Assembly: GCF_030297135.1 (NCBI RefSeq)
Contig: NZ_AP028066.1
Location: 372,001 to 436,000 of the forward strand
DNA: 64,000 bases
Reading direction: 5' to 3'
Source: Pseudoalteromonas apostichopi
GTDB taxonomy: Bacteria > Pseudomonadota > Gammaproteobacteria > Enterobacterales > Alteromonadaceae
Made by a program: the position numbers and the translations under genes. Of the stretch, positions 1 through 9,728 are shown piece after piece. Every line of letters starts with the position of its first letter. The first letter of the stretch is position 1. A model generated the notes under the pieces. That model was not told the DNA's origin. It did not search any database and saw nothing but the letters and a program-made list of their open reading frames with translations.

Positions 1-2042
1 TGTTCAATGGTGTCAGCAACTAGATTACAAAAATTACCATCGGTAAACTGTTTTGCAGCAATGTTTACGGCAACCTTGATTTTATGCCCTTTATCGGCCC
101 ACTCTTTAGCCGCTTTACAGCTTTGCTTAAGCACCGACTTACCCAAGGCATGAATAAGTCCGGTTTCTTCAGCAAGGGGTATAAAATCCAGTGGTGAAAT
201 AAGCTTATTGTCGTTATCTCGAAGTCGTACTAAAGCTTCGACCCCCATGATCTTCCGGGTTGCGAGCTCTAGTTTCGGCTGATAAAACACCTCTATTTTA
301 TCTTGCTCAATAGCATTTCTTAACAGCTTTTCAACGCTTTGACGCTGCTTAAATTGATACTCTAAGTCATCGGAGTAATAGCAAAAACGGTTACGTCCCT
401 GCTCTTTAGCACGGTACATTGCTGCATCTGCATGAGTCATCATCTCTTCTGCTTGAGTGGAGTCCGCAGGGTTAACACTCACACCCACACTAACCGATAA
501 AGTATACTCTTGGCTATCAATACGAAATGGCTCATTCATGGTGTTAATAATATCGCTGGCAATGGCATCAACTACAGAGGCGCTCTTTACATCGGGTAAT
601 AAGATGACAAATTCATCACCACCAATTCTTGCCAATGTCGTATTGAGATCAATTAAAGACTCAAGCCGCTTTGCAACATCTTTTATGATTAAGTCACCTT
701 GGTGATGCCCTAAAGTGTCGTTTAAGTACTTAAAGTGGTCGATATCAATCAGCATTAACGCTACATTCTTATTCATGCTACTTGCAACCTTACAAGCATG
801 AGTGACCCTGTCGTGTAATAACACCCGATTAGGCAAATCTGTTAGCAAGTCATGATTTGCTAAATGACTCATTTTCACAGCCATCGCGATTGACTCACTG
901 ACATCATGAAACACAATAATACCGCCGATAATGTTACCCTCAACATCACGTATTGGCGCAGCTGAATCTTCGACCCTATAAACTCGCCCATCAAGCCCAG
1001 TTAATTGACTATTTAACGCCATGGCAACTATACGCTGCTCTTTTAAAGCAACAGATATAGGATTGACGAGTGTTTTGTTCGATGTTGCATCAACGAGCTT
1101 CATTACCTCTTCAATATGGCGCCCTTTTGCCTCTTCAACGTGCCAACCTGTTAATCGCTCAGCAATGGGGTTCATAAAGTTAATAATTGCATTATTATCC
1201 GTAGCAATTACGGCATCACCAATAGAATTAAGCATAACCCGTAAGCGTTCAGATTCATTCGATAACAGTTTTTTTGTATGAGTAATTGAAGTGATGTCCG
1301 AAAGAGTAAGAATAACACCTACAACTTCATGCTCTTTTATTCTTAAATTTATTTGCGCTCGAACATATTCAATTCTATTGCGAGGGCTGGGCAACTGAAT
1401 ATTTAAAACTTCTTGCTCAATTCCTTCAGTTAAGCAGCGATGAAAAGCCTCATATAATTCATCGGGTAATACATCTTTGGCGAAACAACCCAACATTTGC
1501 TCGCTGCTTTTTGAAAACCAATGGGCGGTTTCATCATTACTAAAGAGGTTTTCCTCTGTATTTGACCAGTAAGATATATACACAGGTACTTGCGCAACGA
1601 GTGTCGAAATATCATTTTTTGCAGCCAGTATTTGTGCTTCTTGGTGTTTAAGCTTTAATTGATTTTGCACTCTGAGCCGGCAAATATTTAAATCAACGGG
1701 TTTATGAATAAGATCAATTCCGCCGCTTGCAAAACTCTGATATTCAAAAATTTGCTCATTATGAGAGGTGACAAAAATCACATGACTTTGTGCGGTTTTA
1801 GGGTTGTTTTTAAGCTTTTGACATACTTCAAAGCCATTCATGCCGGGCATTTCAATGTCGAGCAAAATCACATCGGGCTGAAAGAAAGCGGCTTTCTCAA
1901 TTGCTTGTGCTCCATTATCGCAACAAACAATCTCACCAAGGTCACTTAATGACTCGGCCATTATCATCAAACTAGTCGGCTCATCATCAACAACAAGCAC
2001 TTTGCTGTGTGAATGATCATGATGAGAAAAAAGCATATCCAT
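1..2042 (-). CDS. REC-PAS-PAS-GGDEF-EAL c-di-GMP signalling protein (3' end cut off by window edge)
   Basis: This is a cytoplasmic response regulator that likely makes and/or breaks c-di-GMP. Translated from the minus strand it begins MDMLFSHHDH and carries a receiver domain (VVDDEP near residue 19, phosphoacceptor in LLDIEMPG near residue 62, HKPV near the end). Two PAS-like segments follow (about 150-400), then a GGDEF domain with an intact RIGGDEF motif (about 465) and an EAL domain (FYQPKLE, then GVEALVRLR near 600). The frame is open to base 1, so the C-terminal half of the EAL domain lies outside the window. The ATG at 2042 and a second at 2036 are both possible starts. No transmembrane segment is seen. 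It is divergent from the REC-GGDEF gene at 2183, and the roughly 110-140 bp between them should hold both promoters. Which enzymatic activity dominates cannot be told. Confidence 0.9.
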   Translation of the reverse strand, partial: MDMLFSHHDHSHSKVLVVDDEPTSLMIMAESLSDLGEIVCCDNGAQAIEKAAFFQPDVILLDIEMPGMNGFEVCQKLKNNPKTAQSHVIFVTSHNEQIFEYQSFASGGIDLIHKPVDLNICRLRVQNQLKLKHQEAQILAAKNDISTLVAQVPVYISYWSNTEENLFSNDETAHWFSKSSEQMLGCFAKDVLPDELYEAFHRCLTEGIEQEVLNIQLPSPRNRIEYVRAQINLRIKEHEVVGVILTLSDITSITHTKKLLSNESERLRVMLNSIGDAVIATDNNAIINFMNPIAERLTGWHVEEAKGRHIEEVMKLVDATSNKTLVNPISVALKEQRIVAMALNSQLTGLDGRVYRVEDSAAPIRDVEGNIIGGIIVFHDVSESIAMAVKMSHLANHDLLTDLPNRVLLHDRVTHACKVASSMNKNVALMLIDIDHFKYLNDTLGHHQGDLIIKDVAKRLESLIDLNTTLARIGGDEFVILLPDVKSASVVDAIASDIINTMNEPFRIDSQEYTLSVSVGVSVNPADSTQAEEMMTHADAAMYRAKEQGRNRFCYYSDDLEYQFKQRQSVEKLLRNAIEQDKIEVFYQPKLELATRKIMGVEALVRLRDNDNKLISPLDFIPLAEETGLIHALGKSVLKQSCKAAKEWADKGHKIKVAVNIAAKQFTDGNFCNLVADTIE

Positions 2043-2182
2043 CGCCTCTGGTAAATAGTACTTAAAAAAACTCTAGTCCTATCTCAGCAGACACGCCAAA
2101 AAAAATAACTTTTTTTAATTATTAAGTTGTAGAAAATCCCAGAATCCAGTCTATGCTTTATTCATCGCGTGGAGGGAATAGT

Positions 2183-3133
2183 TTGCAACCGGTAGCTAGT
2201 CGCACAGATTTAAAGTTAAATGATTCTGTTATTTTGATTGTTGATGATGAACCAATTAATACAACCGTAATAGAAAGTTTGCTCGCGCCCTTCTATAAAA
2301 CGCACACCACAGATTGCGGTGAAAACGTGCTGCACCTGTGCGAAACCCTAAAACCTGATTTAATACTGCTTGACGTGATGCTTGGCTCCATGAGCGGTCT
2401 AGATGTTTGCAAGCTATTAAAAAAACACTCCCAGTACAAAGATATTCCGGTGATTTTTATCACCGCCATTATGGATCAAGATGACCAAAATAGGTGCTGG
2501 CAAGCAGGCGCCGTCGATTTTGTATCAAAACCGGTTTATGGCGCCACATTACTTAATCGCGTAAAAGCGCATTTGACCTTAAAAAAACAAGCCGATTTAC
2601 TCAAAAGTCTTTGTGAGCACGACAGCCTAACAGGTTTAAACAATCGACGATTTTTACAAAACACCCTTGATCAAAACATTCGTTTAGCCGTCAGAAACGA
2701 TAAAGCCCTTTCAGTATTAATGCTCGATATTGATTACTTTAAACAATACAACGACTCTTTTGGTCATCAACAAGGTGACGAATGCCTAAAACGTGTTGCT
2801 GATGAAATCAAAAAAAGTGTTAACCGCCCAACCGATACTACTATTCGTTATGGCGGTGAAGAATTTTTATGTGTATTGCCAGACACCGATATTCAAGGGG
2901 CACAATTTATTGCTCATAAGCTTTTGGCAAACATTCGTGAACTAAATATTGAACACCCACATGCAACCTCTGGAGTACTCTCTATTAGTATTGGTAGCGC
3001 AACATTTCCTGGGCATGAAGCCATCGACACTGACGAGCTAATTCGCTGTGCCGACAAAGCGCTCTATCAAGCCAAGCATCAAGGGAGAAACCGCTGTGTT
3101 TGCATACTTGCTGAACCCAGTTTTAGTTTTTAA
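2183..3133 (+). CDS. REC-GGDEF response regulator (diguanylate cyclase, PleD/WspR-like layout)
   Basis: The protein is a receiver domain fused to a diguanylate cyclase, expected to convert two GTP to c-di-GMP when phosphorylated. The receiver shows IVDDEP near residue 21 and LLDVMLGSMSG with the phosphoacceptor Asp near 64. The cyclase domain has SLTGLNNRR and an active-site YGGEEF near 223. An ATG at 2153 is in frame, but a strong Shine-Dalgarno GGAGGG (2171-2176) sits 6 nt before a TTG at 2183, so I chose the TTG; this removes 10 residues. The hybrid kinase gene follows after 52 bp on the same strand, so the two are probably co-transcribed and may form a phosphorelay. The choice of start is moderately sure; the function is clear. 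Confidence 0.92.
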   Translation: MQPVASRTDLKLNDSVILIVDDEPINTTVIESLLAPFYKTHTTDCGENVLHLCETLKPDLILLDVMLGSMSGLDVCKLLKKHSQYKDIPVIFITAIMDQDDQNRCWQAGAVDFVSKPVYGATLLNRVKAHLTLKKQADLLKSLCEHDSLTGLNNRRFLQNTLDQNIRLAVRNDKALSVLMLDIDYFKQYNDSFGHQQGDECLKRVADEIKKSVNRPTDTTIRYGGEEFLCVLPDTDIQGAQFIAHKLLANIRELNIEHPHATSGVLSISIGSATFPGHEAIDTDELIRCADKALYQAKHQGRNRCVCILAEPSFSF

Positions 3134-3185
3134 GCTAAACCAAACCTTACTGCCGACTCACGTTTTCGGTATGGAGGGCTAAACC

Positions 3186-6100
3186 ATGGATTACGAAGTA
3201 TTACACCAGAAAAAAGCAACAACCTCTGAAGGACGCTTTTTAGTGCCATTAGCGATTGCTTTTATCGGCGCCATTATGTGCTCAGCAATCTTCTTTTTCG
3301 AGCTACAACTTCATAAAAATATTAATAATAGTGTTGCTGAACGACTGAGAGAATCAAGCGCTACCGTAGATGTGCAGATAAATGAGAGTATTAATAAATA
3401 CAAAAACGATTTACAGTTTTTATACTCCACCCCACCCATAGCAGGGCTTGCAAGAGCCGCTGCGAACGATGGCAATGATCCGCTAGATAGCACCACCTCA
3501 AAGCAATGGAAAAAACGTTTAGAAACGATATTTGTCGCGTTTTTACAATCCAACGCTGAGTTCGAGCAATTACGTATCATCAGTACGCAACAAGCAGGAC
3601 AAGAACTGATCAGAGTAGACAGAGCTGCCGGTGGCATAGTTGTAAAAGCTGATAATCAGTTACAGGATAAAAGTGGCCGTAATTACTATCAGCAAAGTTC
3701 GCAATTGCCACTAGGTGATATGTACTTATCGGCTATCACACTCAACCGTGAATATGGAAAACTCGACTATCCATATAAACCTATGCTGCGTATGGCCTTG
3801 CCCATCTTTGATGAAAATATGCAGCGCTATGGGCTGATTATTGCAAACATTAACACCTCTCACCTATTTGCATCTCTTAATGCGATGGTACAAGCACCAA
3901 ACTCATTGATCCTAACAGACAGCGAAGGCTACTTTTTAGTACACCCAAATGAAGACTTACGCTTTAGTCGCGACTTAGCGCCAAACAAACGTTGGGACTC
4001 AGTGTATAAATCTGAACCCGCCTATCTAGAAAATATACTCAGCATTAGCTCTAACCTTGCAAGCGGGCAACAATACGAAGCATTAAGTAAACGCATTCCA
4101 TTTACTGGAGATTTAGAAACAGGGTTTATAGATGCCCACATTATGCTTCCTCATTCTGAAATAAATGCGATGGAACGCGAACAGAGGATCAGCACTTATG
4201 CATTTTTGTTAGGCGTATCTGCTTTTTTGGTGTTTGTACTTGGATTTTTGCATCGAAATTTAAAGCGTAACCGCGAGCTTGCCGAGGCAAGAGCGGTATC
4301 TTCAGCCATTATTAGCGGCTCAAAAGATGCCATTATTGCAATAAGTGATATCGGTCTGGTGTCTAGTTGGAATAAAGCAGCCACTGAATTGTTTGGTTTT
4401 CAACGTGAACAAGTCTTAGGGGCAGATATAAACAAACTGAATCTATTTCCAAATATTAACATTAAAGAGGTATGTAACGAGGTTAAAAGCCGACGAAAGC
4501 AACATGAAATTGAAGTCGACTATCAGCAAAGCAATCAACACACGACTCATTTAGCACTCGCTTTTTCAGCTATCTTTGATGAACATCATCAACACAACGG
4601 CACAGCCATCCTCATTCGCGACACTACCGTTGAAAAGCAAGCGAGCGACAAAATTAAGCAAATAAATAACGAACTCGAAATTAAAGTCGCACAAAGAACT
4701 GCCCAGCTAGAAAAAGCCAGCCAAGTTAAAAGCGCTTTTATATCAAATATCAGTCATGAGATGCGAACACCACTAAACGGTGTTATTGGCACACTCAATT
4801 TAATAAAACGAGAGTCACTAAGTAATCAACAACAGCATTATTTAGAAATGACAGAGGTAAGCGTTAATAGCTTGAACGTACTTATTAACGACATTCTTGA
4901 TTTATCAAAAATTGAGGCTGGCAAACTCGACTTGGACAAAAAAGCGTTTAACCCTATTAAGTTTTTTGAAAGCTTAAGTGGCAGCATGGCTGTTAAAGCA
5001 CAAGAGAAAAACCTTGAATTTATTTTAGATATTGCCGATGTTGAGTACAGCTCGATTGTTACAGACCCTCATCGCTACTCACAAGTGATTACCAATTTAA
5101 TTAATAACGCAATTAAATTTACTAAAACGGGCTTTATAAAATTTACCGCCACAAGCAAACGACTTAGCGATGATAACGTTGAGCTGTGCTGCACAATTCA
5201 AGATACCGGAATTGGTATTGCGCCTGAAAACCAAAATAAATTGTTTAGTGCTTTTACCCAAGCCGATAATAGTGTTGCTTCACAATATGGCGGCACTGGA
5301 CTTGGTTTATCAATATGTAAGCAACTAGCTAGTTTGTTAAATGGACAAATTTCCTTTGAATCAACTGAGGGGAAAGGGAGTACTTTCACATTTACCATTC
5401 AGTTAGACAGCCAAAATGTAGAAAAACGCCAACCAAGCAGCCGCTTAAAAGACAGCGTGTTTGCTGTGTCAGTTAAACAACCAGAGCTTGAACGAAGCTT
5501 AACAAAACTAATCTCTCATTGCGGTGGACAGCTCACGAATGTTGACCTAGAAAGCTTTGAGGTAAGCGATAACATGCCCTTTGATACGCTAATTTTAGAG
5601 CCTGGCAATCCGTTACTCGCAAAACTTGATAGCTTTACTGAAAATACCTATGACCATAGCCTGCCCTTTAAGTTAGTGGTGCTTATAAACCCAACCGAAC
5701 CACCACCGCAAGCTAAATTCTGCACCTTTATACGCTTATCTAAACCTGTGCTTATCTCTGAGTTTTTACTTAAACTAGCTGATGAACGACTCATACAAGA
5801 GCAGCCTGCTCAAGACACAACACCACTTCGTCGCGAGACTGATACGCAAATTCACATAGATGTTGATATTGCTGGAGCTAAAATACTGATCGTTGATGAT
5901 AACGATATAAATGCTGCAGTTGCCAAAGGCACATTAATGAGCTTGGCACTGCGCTTTGAAATGGCGTCGAATGGTCAGCAAGCCATTGAAATATTGGCCA
6001 GTGCACCTGAAGACGACCCATTCAATTGTGTTTTGATGGATTGCCAAATGCCAATTTTAAATGGCTATGATGCAGCGGCACAAATACGTAAAGGGGCTGG

Positions 6101-6707
6101 TGGAGAGCACCATAGCGACATTCCTATTATCGCCATGACAGCCAATGCCATGCTTGGCGAGCGTAAAAAGTGCTTAAACGCAGGTATGAACGACTACATC
6201 ACAAAACCAATCAGTGCCGATAAGCTCATCACCACTACGGCGAAATGGGTTGCATCAACGTACCCTAAACATCATACAGCGCCAAAAACGATTGCCGTGC
6301 CTGAGGTAAATAAGTCGCCCGCTATACTGCAAGAAGAATTAATCGATGAAGAAAAACAGCATTGGAATCGCGAAGCTGCCCTCGGTCGTTTGATGAATAA
6401 CGAGGTGCTATTAAACAAAGTGAGTAAGATGTTTTTAGAAAGCTCACATAAAAAAATAACGCTGCTAACACAAGCAATCAAAGACAAAGACTACCATGCG
6501 ATTGCAACCACCAGCCATGCGCTTAAAGGAACCTGCGGCGATGTGGGCGCAGCCAAATTGCACCTGCACTTTACTGAACTAGAGGTACTGGCCGCAAGTA
6601 AGGGCAATACGCTAAAAGATATTCAACTTAAGCTACTCGAAATCGAAAAAGACTACGAGATTTTGTTAGAAATTTTACAAAAGCATACCGTAGCCAGGGT
6701 CGGCTAA
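3186..6707 (+). CDS. Hybrid sensor histidine kinase with receiver and HPt domains
   Basis: This inner-membrane multistep phosphorelay kinase has 1173 residues. A first membrane segment (about 18-38) is followed by a periplasmic Cache-like sensor region (about 40-335) and a second membrane segment (about 338-355). A PAS domain (about 367-480) and a short coiled coil lead to HisKA with SHEMRTPLNGVIG (His near 524). The ATPase domain shows NLINNAIKFT, DTGIGIAP and GTGLGLSI. A degenerate receiver-like stretch (about 755-860) is followed by a true receiver (ILIVDDND near 900, VLMDCQMP near 951, K in ITKPIS). The C-terminal HPt domain carries HALKGTCGDVGA (His near 1110). The start has a GGAGGG ribosome site about 9 nt upstream. 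It probably phosphorylates the upstream REC-GGDEF protein through its HPt; that pairing is inferred from the operon only. The ligand is unknown. Confidence 0.93.
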   Translation: MDYEVLHQKKATTSEGRFLVPLAIAFIGAIMCSAIFFFELQLHKNINNSVAERLRESSATVDVQINESINKYKNDLQFLYSTPPIAGLARAAANDGNDPLDSTTSKQWKKRLETIFVAFLQSNAEFEQLRIISTQQAGQELIRVDRAAGGIVVKADNQLQDKSGRNYYQQSSQLPLGDMYLSAITLNREYGKLDYPYKPMLRMALPIFDENMQRYGLIIANINTSHLFASLNAMVQAPNSLILTDSEGYFLVHPNEDLRFSRDLAPNKRWDSVYKSEPAYLENILSISSNLASGQQYEALSKRIPFTGDLETGFIDAHIMLPHSEINAMEREQRISTYAFLLGVSAFLVFVLGFLHRNLKRNRELAEARAVSSAIISGSKDAIIAISDIGLVSSWNKAATELFGFQREQVLGADINKLNLFPNINIKEVCNEVKSRRKQHEIEVDYQQSNQHTTHLALAFSAIFDEHHQHNGTAILIRDTTVEKQASDKIKQINNELEIKVAQRTAQLEKASQVKSAFISNISHEMRTPLNGVIGTLNLIKRESLSNQQQHYLEMTEVSVNSLNVLINDILDLSKIEAGKLDLDKKAFNPIKFFESLSGSMAVKAQEKNLEFILDIADVEYSSIVTDPHRYSQVITNLINNAIKFTKTGFIKFTATSKRLSDDNVELCCTIQDTGIGIAPENQNKLFSAFTQADNSVASQYGGTGLGLSICKQLASLLNGQISFESTEGKGSTFTFTIQLDSQNVEKRQPSSRLKDSVFAVSVKQPELERSLTKLISHCGGQLTNVDLESFEVSDNMPFDTLILEPGNPLLAKLDSFTENTYDHSLPFKLVVLINPTEPPPQAKFCTFIRLSKPVLISEFLLKLADERLIQEQPAQDTTPLRRETDTQIHIDVDIAGAKILIVDDNDINAAVAKGTLMSLALRFEMASNGQQAIEILASAPEDDPFNCVLMDCQMPILNGYDAAAQIRKGAGGEHHSDIPIIAMTANAMLGERKKCLNAGMNDYITKPISADKLITTTAKWVASTYPKHHTAPKTIAVPEVNKSPAILQEELIDEEKQHWNREAALGRLMNNEVLLNKVSKMFLESSHKKITLLTQAIKDKDYHAIATTSHALKGTCGDVGAAKLHLHFTELEVLAASKGNTLKDIQLKLLEIEKDYEILLEILQKHTVARVG

Positions 6708-6725
6708 TTTTATTAATAGCAAATA

Positions 6726-6755
6726 AATGGGCTTTGAAAATCAAAGCCCATTTTT
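6726..6755 (+). terminator. Rho-independent terminator after the hybrid kinase gene
   Basis: A perfect 12-bp stem (AATGGGCTTTGA pairing with TCAAAGCCCATT) with a 3-nt loop AAA is followed by a T run. It starts 18 bp after the kinase stop codon and would end the REC-GGDEF/kinase operon before the DUF2235 gene. Confidence 0.88.
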
Positions 6756-6834
6756 CATTAAAGCGCCGCATATTTGTCTTCTAATTTTCATAAAGTGGGA
6801 GTATGTTTATACAAACCACTAAAGGAATGACGCT

Positions 6835-8340
6835 ATGACCGCTAAAACGCTGATTTTCAACTTTGATGGCACAGGCAGCGAGCCTCGTGATGCTGAACAA
6901 TTCAGCGCTGCACACTTCAAAGAAGACGCCAGTATTTCTAATATTCTTAAACTTCATTTACTTTTTGGTGGCGCACTCAATAGCGAACCCGAAACACCAT
7001 TTCCAACCCAACTTAGCTTTTATTATCAGGGCATAGGCACCCAAGGTAGCCGCTTTCGACGTTTATTCAATCAAGCCCTTGCACCAAGAGGTGATGATGT
7101 TGCCAGCATTTTAAATCGTGCAATGAGCGACTTTAAGAGCTACTACACTGTGGGTGATAAAATACTTCTGACTGGTTTTAGCCGGGGTGCTGCACTGGCA
7201 AGGCGCTTTGCCAAATGTTTAGAGCCACTTATTAGTGATGATGTTTACTTATGTGTATTTGATACCGTTGCATCAATTGGTTTTTCAAAGGTAACAAAAG
7301 CAACCCGCGGTGCTGAGCACGTTATTTTTGAAAACTACACACTAGCAAGCAATATAAAAGCAGCCCTTCATTGCGTTGCTCTCGATGAAAAACGCCGTGC
7401 ATTTGAACCCACCCTGATAAATAAAGCACCGCATGTGCAAGAGATCTGGTTTGCGGGCGCCCATTCCGATGTGGGTGGTGGCTATTATCGTGATGGTTTA
7501 GCCGACATTTGCCTACGCTATGCGATTGAGTGGCTGATTGAACAAACCGTTGCATTAAACTTACTTACCAGCGCAGATATCAATTACAACACCTTACTCC
7601 CAGAAGAGCATCGTAACCTCATTGCTCAAGACGATGTAACCGTTACCCCAGATCCGCTGGCACTGAGTCATCAGCAAAACTATTTTTGGTTTAACCCGTT
7701 GTTTAAACTGGTAGATCGCGAATGCTGTGTATTAGTTGATAACGAACAAAGCACGCTCGCACCAACGATTCATTATACCGTCGCAGAGCGCATTAACCGC
7801 CTAACAAGCTATCGTCCAGAGTCGTTAAAAAGCCTTCACTACGATGTGCTATATAATGATGAAACGCGCTTAAATTTTAAGGGATTAAGCCCGCATATTG
7901 CGCTTGATAAGCAAAATATGACGGTGCTGAGTATTGATGAGAGTAAAGATGTATTTGTGTATGGTGCCGAAAAGTACAACCACACAGGCTTAATGTTGGA
8001 GCAAGGCGGTACTTATCGCTTCACCCCTTACCCTGAACAAACCTGGTATGACGATGGTATTAGCTGCGGTCCAGCAGGCTGGCATCGAGATAATATCCAA
8101 CTTGGTGTGAAAGAAATTCCAATGGCCGTGCTAGAGCCATTTAGACGTTTACCTCACGCACAATGGTTTGCGCTGATTGGCGCTATCGATAACAACGACG
8201 ATCACTTATTTGAGATTGCTGAGGGTGCCGATATTCGTATTACTAAATCTGGCGAATTTTGCCCTTTTGCCAACGACCTAAACCGCTTTTATGGGGCGAA
8301 TGCAGGGCGGATTAAACTGCGCGTTACTCGTTTGGGTTAA
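6835..8340 (+). CDS. DUF2235 alpha/beta-hydrolase (Tle1-like putative phospholipase)
   Basis: This predicted serine hydrolase belongs to the DUF2235 family, which includes the Tle1 type VI lipase effectors. Near the N terminus is the family hallmark FNFDGTGSEP. The nucleophile elbow is GFSRGAA (Ser near residue 116), and WFAGAHSDVGGGY (about 205) is the conserved acidic/His segment. The C-terminal 180 residues are not assigned. There is no signal peptide and no neighbouring VgrG, PAAR or type VI gene, so secretion is not supported; a cytoplasmic or housekeeping hydrolase is equally possible. It has its own upstream region after a terminator, with AAGGAATG before the ATG. Its stop codon abuts the stop of the convergent solute-binding gene with no bases between. 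Confidence 0.85.
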   Translation: MTAKTLIFNFDGTGSEPRDAEQFSAAHFKEDASISNILKLHLLFGGALNSEPETPFPTQLSFYYQGIGTQGSRFRRLFNQALAPRGDDVASILNRAMSDFKSYYTVGDKILLTGFSRGAALARRFAKCLEPLISDDVYLCVFDTVASIGFSKVTKATRGAEHVIFENYTLASNIKAALHCVALDEKRRAFEPTLINKAPHVQEIWFAGAHSDVGGGYYRDGLADICLRYAIEWLIEQTVALNLLTSADINYNTLLPEEHRNLIAQDDVTVTPDPLALSHQQNYFWFNPLFKLVDRECCVLVDNEQSTLAPTIHYTVAERINRLTSYRPESLKSLHYDVLYNDETRLNFKGLSPHIALDKQNMTVLSIDESKDVFVYGAEKYNHTGLMLEQGGTYRFTPYPEQTWYDDGISCGPAGWHRDNIQLGVKEIPMAVLEPFRRLPHAQWFALIGAIDNNDDHLFEIAEGADIRITKSGEFCPFANDLNRFYGANAGRIKLRVTRLG

Positions 8341-9093
8341 TTACTTAATTACATACCGAGCGGTAATTTCGATTATCGCTTGCTGATTTTTTAGAATAGC
8401 AGAATCAATAGCGGCTCTTTCTTCTGCTGACAAGTTAATTTCATTAAGCATTAGATGAACACTGTCATTGTGGACAATATAAGGGTAGATTTCGATACCC
8501 CGCAGCTTATTTTTTTGAATTAAATATAAACCAGCTAATTCATCATCAACAAAAAAATCGACTCGCCTAGCAACTAGCATAGCGAGGCGCTGGCGTAAGG
8601 ACGCCACAGTAACGAGTTGTTCTTTGTATTTAGCTTGTTGAGCTAACTGAGTAAATTCTGGGCCATAATAACTACCGCTATTAGTCAAAATTACTTGCTG
8701 ATGATCAAGCAGCCCTTGTAAGTCTAGAGCGTCTAAACGGTTATGGGGATACCAAAATAACCGCATCACCTCATTACGGTAAGGCTCTGAAAAGAAGCTA
8801 AATGAATCACGCTCTTTGCTATAGCTAGCAGCTGGCAACACATCAATTTTACCATGTTTTAGCTCAGCAAAACCGCGCTTTGAAGACGGCATAATAACGA
8901 ATTTAGCGCAAAAGCCCGCATCCTTTAGTATTAGGTTTACTATATCAATATCAATGCCAGTCAGCTGATCATTTTGGGTAAATGCATAAGGCGCCCATTG
9001 CTGACTAATGCCTACCTTTAAGGTTTTCTCACAACTAAAAGCAGAAGCACTTATTAAAGCAGTAAGAATTAATAACAGCACTTTTAAAACCAT
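8341..9093 (-). CDS. Periplasmic solute-binding protein, family 3 (amino-acid-binding-like)
   Basis: The protein is a short exported binding protein of the SBP_bac_3 fold, about 250 residues. A hydrophobic signal peptide ends near SASAFSCEKTLKVG, and the mature part starts with VGISQQWAPYAFTQND..LTGIDIDIV, typical of polar amino-acid-binding proteins. The middle contains DVLPAASYSKER and VDFFVDDELAG as in the family. No ABC permease or ATPase lies nearby, so, as for many stand-alone paralogues in Alteromonadales, it may serve sensing or uptake by an unlinked transporter. The longer frame begins GTG TTG ATG; I chose the ATG at 9093, which has AAGG 7 nt upstream. It is convergent with the DUF2235 gene with zero spacing and no terminator visible between them. 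Confidence 0.85.
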   Translation of the reverse strand: MVLKVLLLILTALISASAFSCEKTLKVGISQQWAPYAFTQNDQLTGIDIDIVNLILKDAGFCAKFVIMPSSKRGFAELKHGKIDVLPAASYSKERDSFSFFSEPYRNEVMRLFWYPHNRLDALDLQGLLDHQQVILTNSGSYYGPEFTQLAQQAKYKEQLVTVASLRQRLAMLVARRVDFFVDDELAGLYLIQKNKLRGIEIYPYIVHNDSVHLMLNEINLSAEERAAIDSAILKNQQAIIEITARYVIK

Positions 9094-9194
9094 CAACACA
9101 CCTTAGTTTAAGTACTTAGAACTGACTTTCTTTTAGTATGGTTGATAATTGTTGAAAGACCAATGTATGAAATAAGAAACAGAAAGTTAGCAAG

Positions 9195-9600
9195 CTTTAA
9201 GTTACGAGGGGAAAGTTACGAGGTATGAGGTGACAGCCCGTAGGACTGGCTTTAGCCGGGAAATGTCTTAAGTTAGCGAGTTTCAAGGGGAAAGTTACGA
9301 GAAACGAATTACGAGGTACGAGTCTGTCGCGGCGATTTAACATCGCGTTTATCTTGTTTTTTCTTGTCTCGTTATCTTGCTTTAATTGTCGCGGCATAAA
9401 GCCGCTTCTACAGATAGGCGTGAAACTTGTTTCGCGTGTCTGAAGATAAGAAATTTGAAAGGTTTACATGGATTATGTTTGATTCTATTCGGCACTAAAG
9501 TACCTCCTACAAGGCTTAAATCGCTGAGAAGAACACTCGACCTGACCAACCCCACAGCTGGACTGACATCTAAAGACTAAAAGCCAGCGATTTTACATCA
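9195..9600. repeat. Dispersed intergenic repeat, family 1, copy A
   Basis: This gene-free stretch is a mosaic of motifs that recur at 9990, 32304, 38216 and 60441. The motifs are GGGGAAAGTTACGAG runs, the AGCCCGTAGGACTGGCTTT segment, a GTCGCGGCGATTTAACATCGCG segment, a TAGGCGTGAAACTTGTTTCGCG segment, and a core of about 116 bp (9452-9567). The core is nearly identical at 10109-10226 and 38418-38536. The short frames running through it differ between copies and look non-coding. The 9094-9194 stretch just upstream shows only AT-rich sequence. Confidence 0.85.
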
Positions 9601-9728
9601 CGTCATGGCTACTTATTTCGATTAGCTACAAATACAATTGTATGATAAAAAGGTACAGCCAAAAAAGAACCATTCTCTTTTTCTTTTATGGGTTGTCTTA
9701 AATTTCTCAATTAATAAATAGGTTACAG

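Noticed and set aside
6835..8340. Type VI secretion effector call for the DUF2235 protein
   Set aside because: No VgrG, PAAR, adaptor or immunity-like gene is adjacent. The fold alone does not show secretion.
9386..9580. 64-codon plus-strand frame inside repeat copy A
   Set aside because: It crosses several blocks of the family 1 repeat and is not kept in copies B and D.
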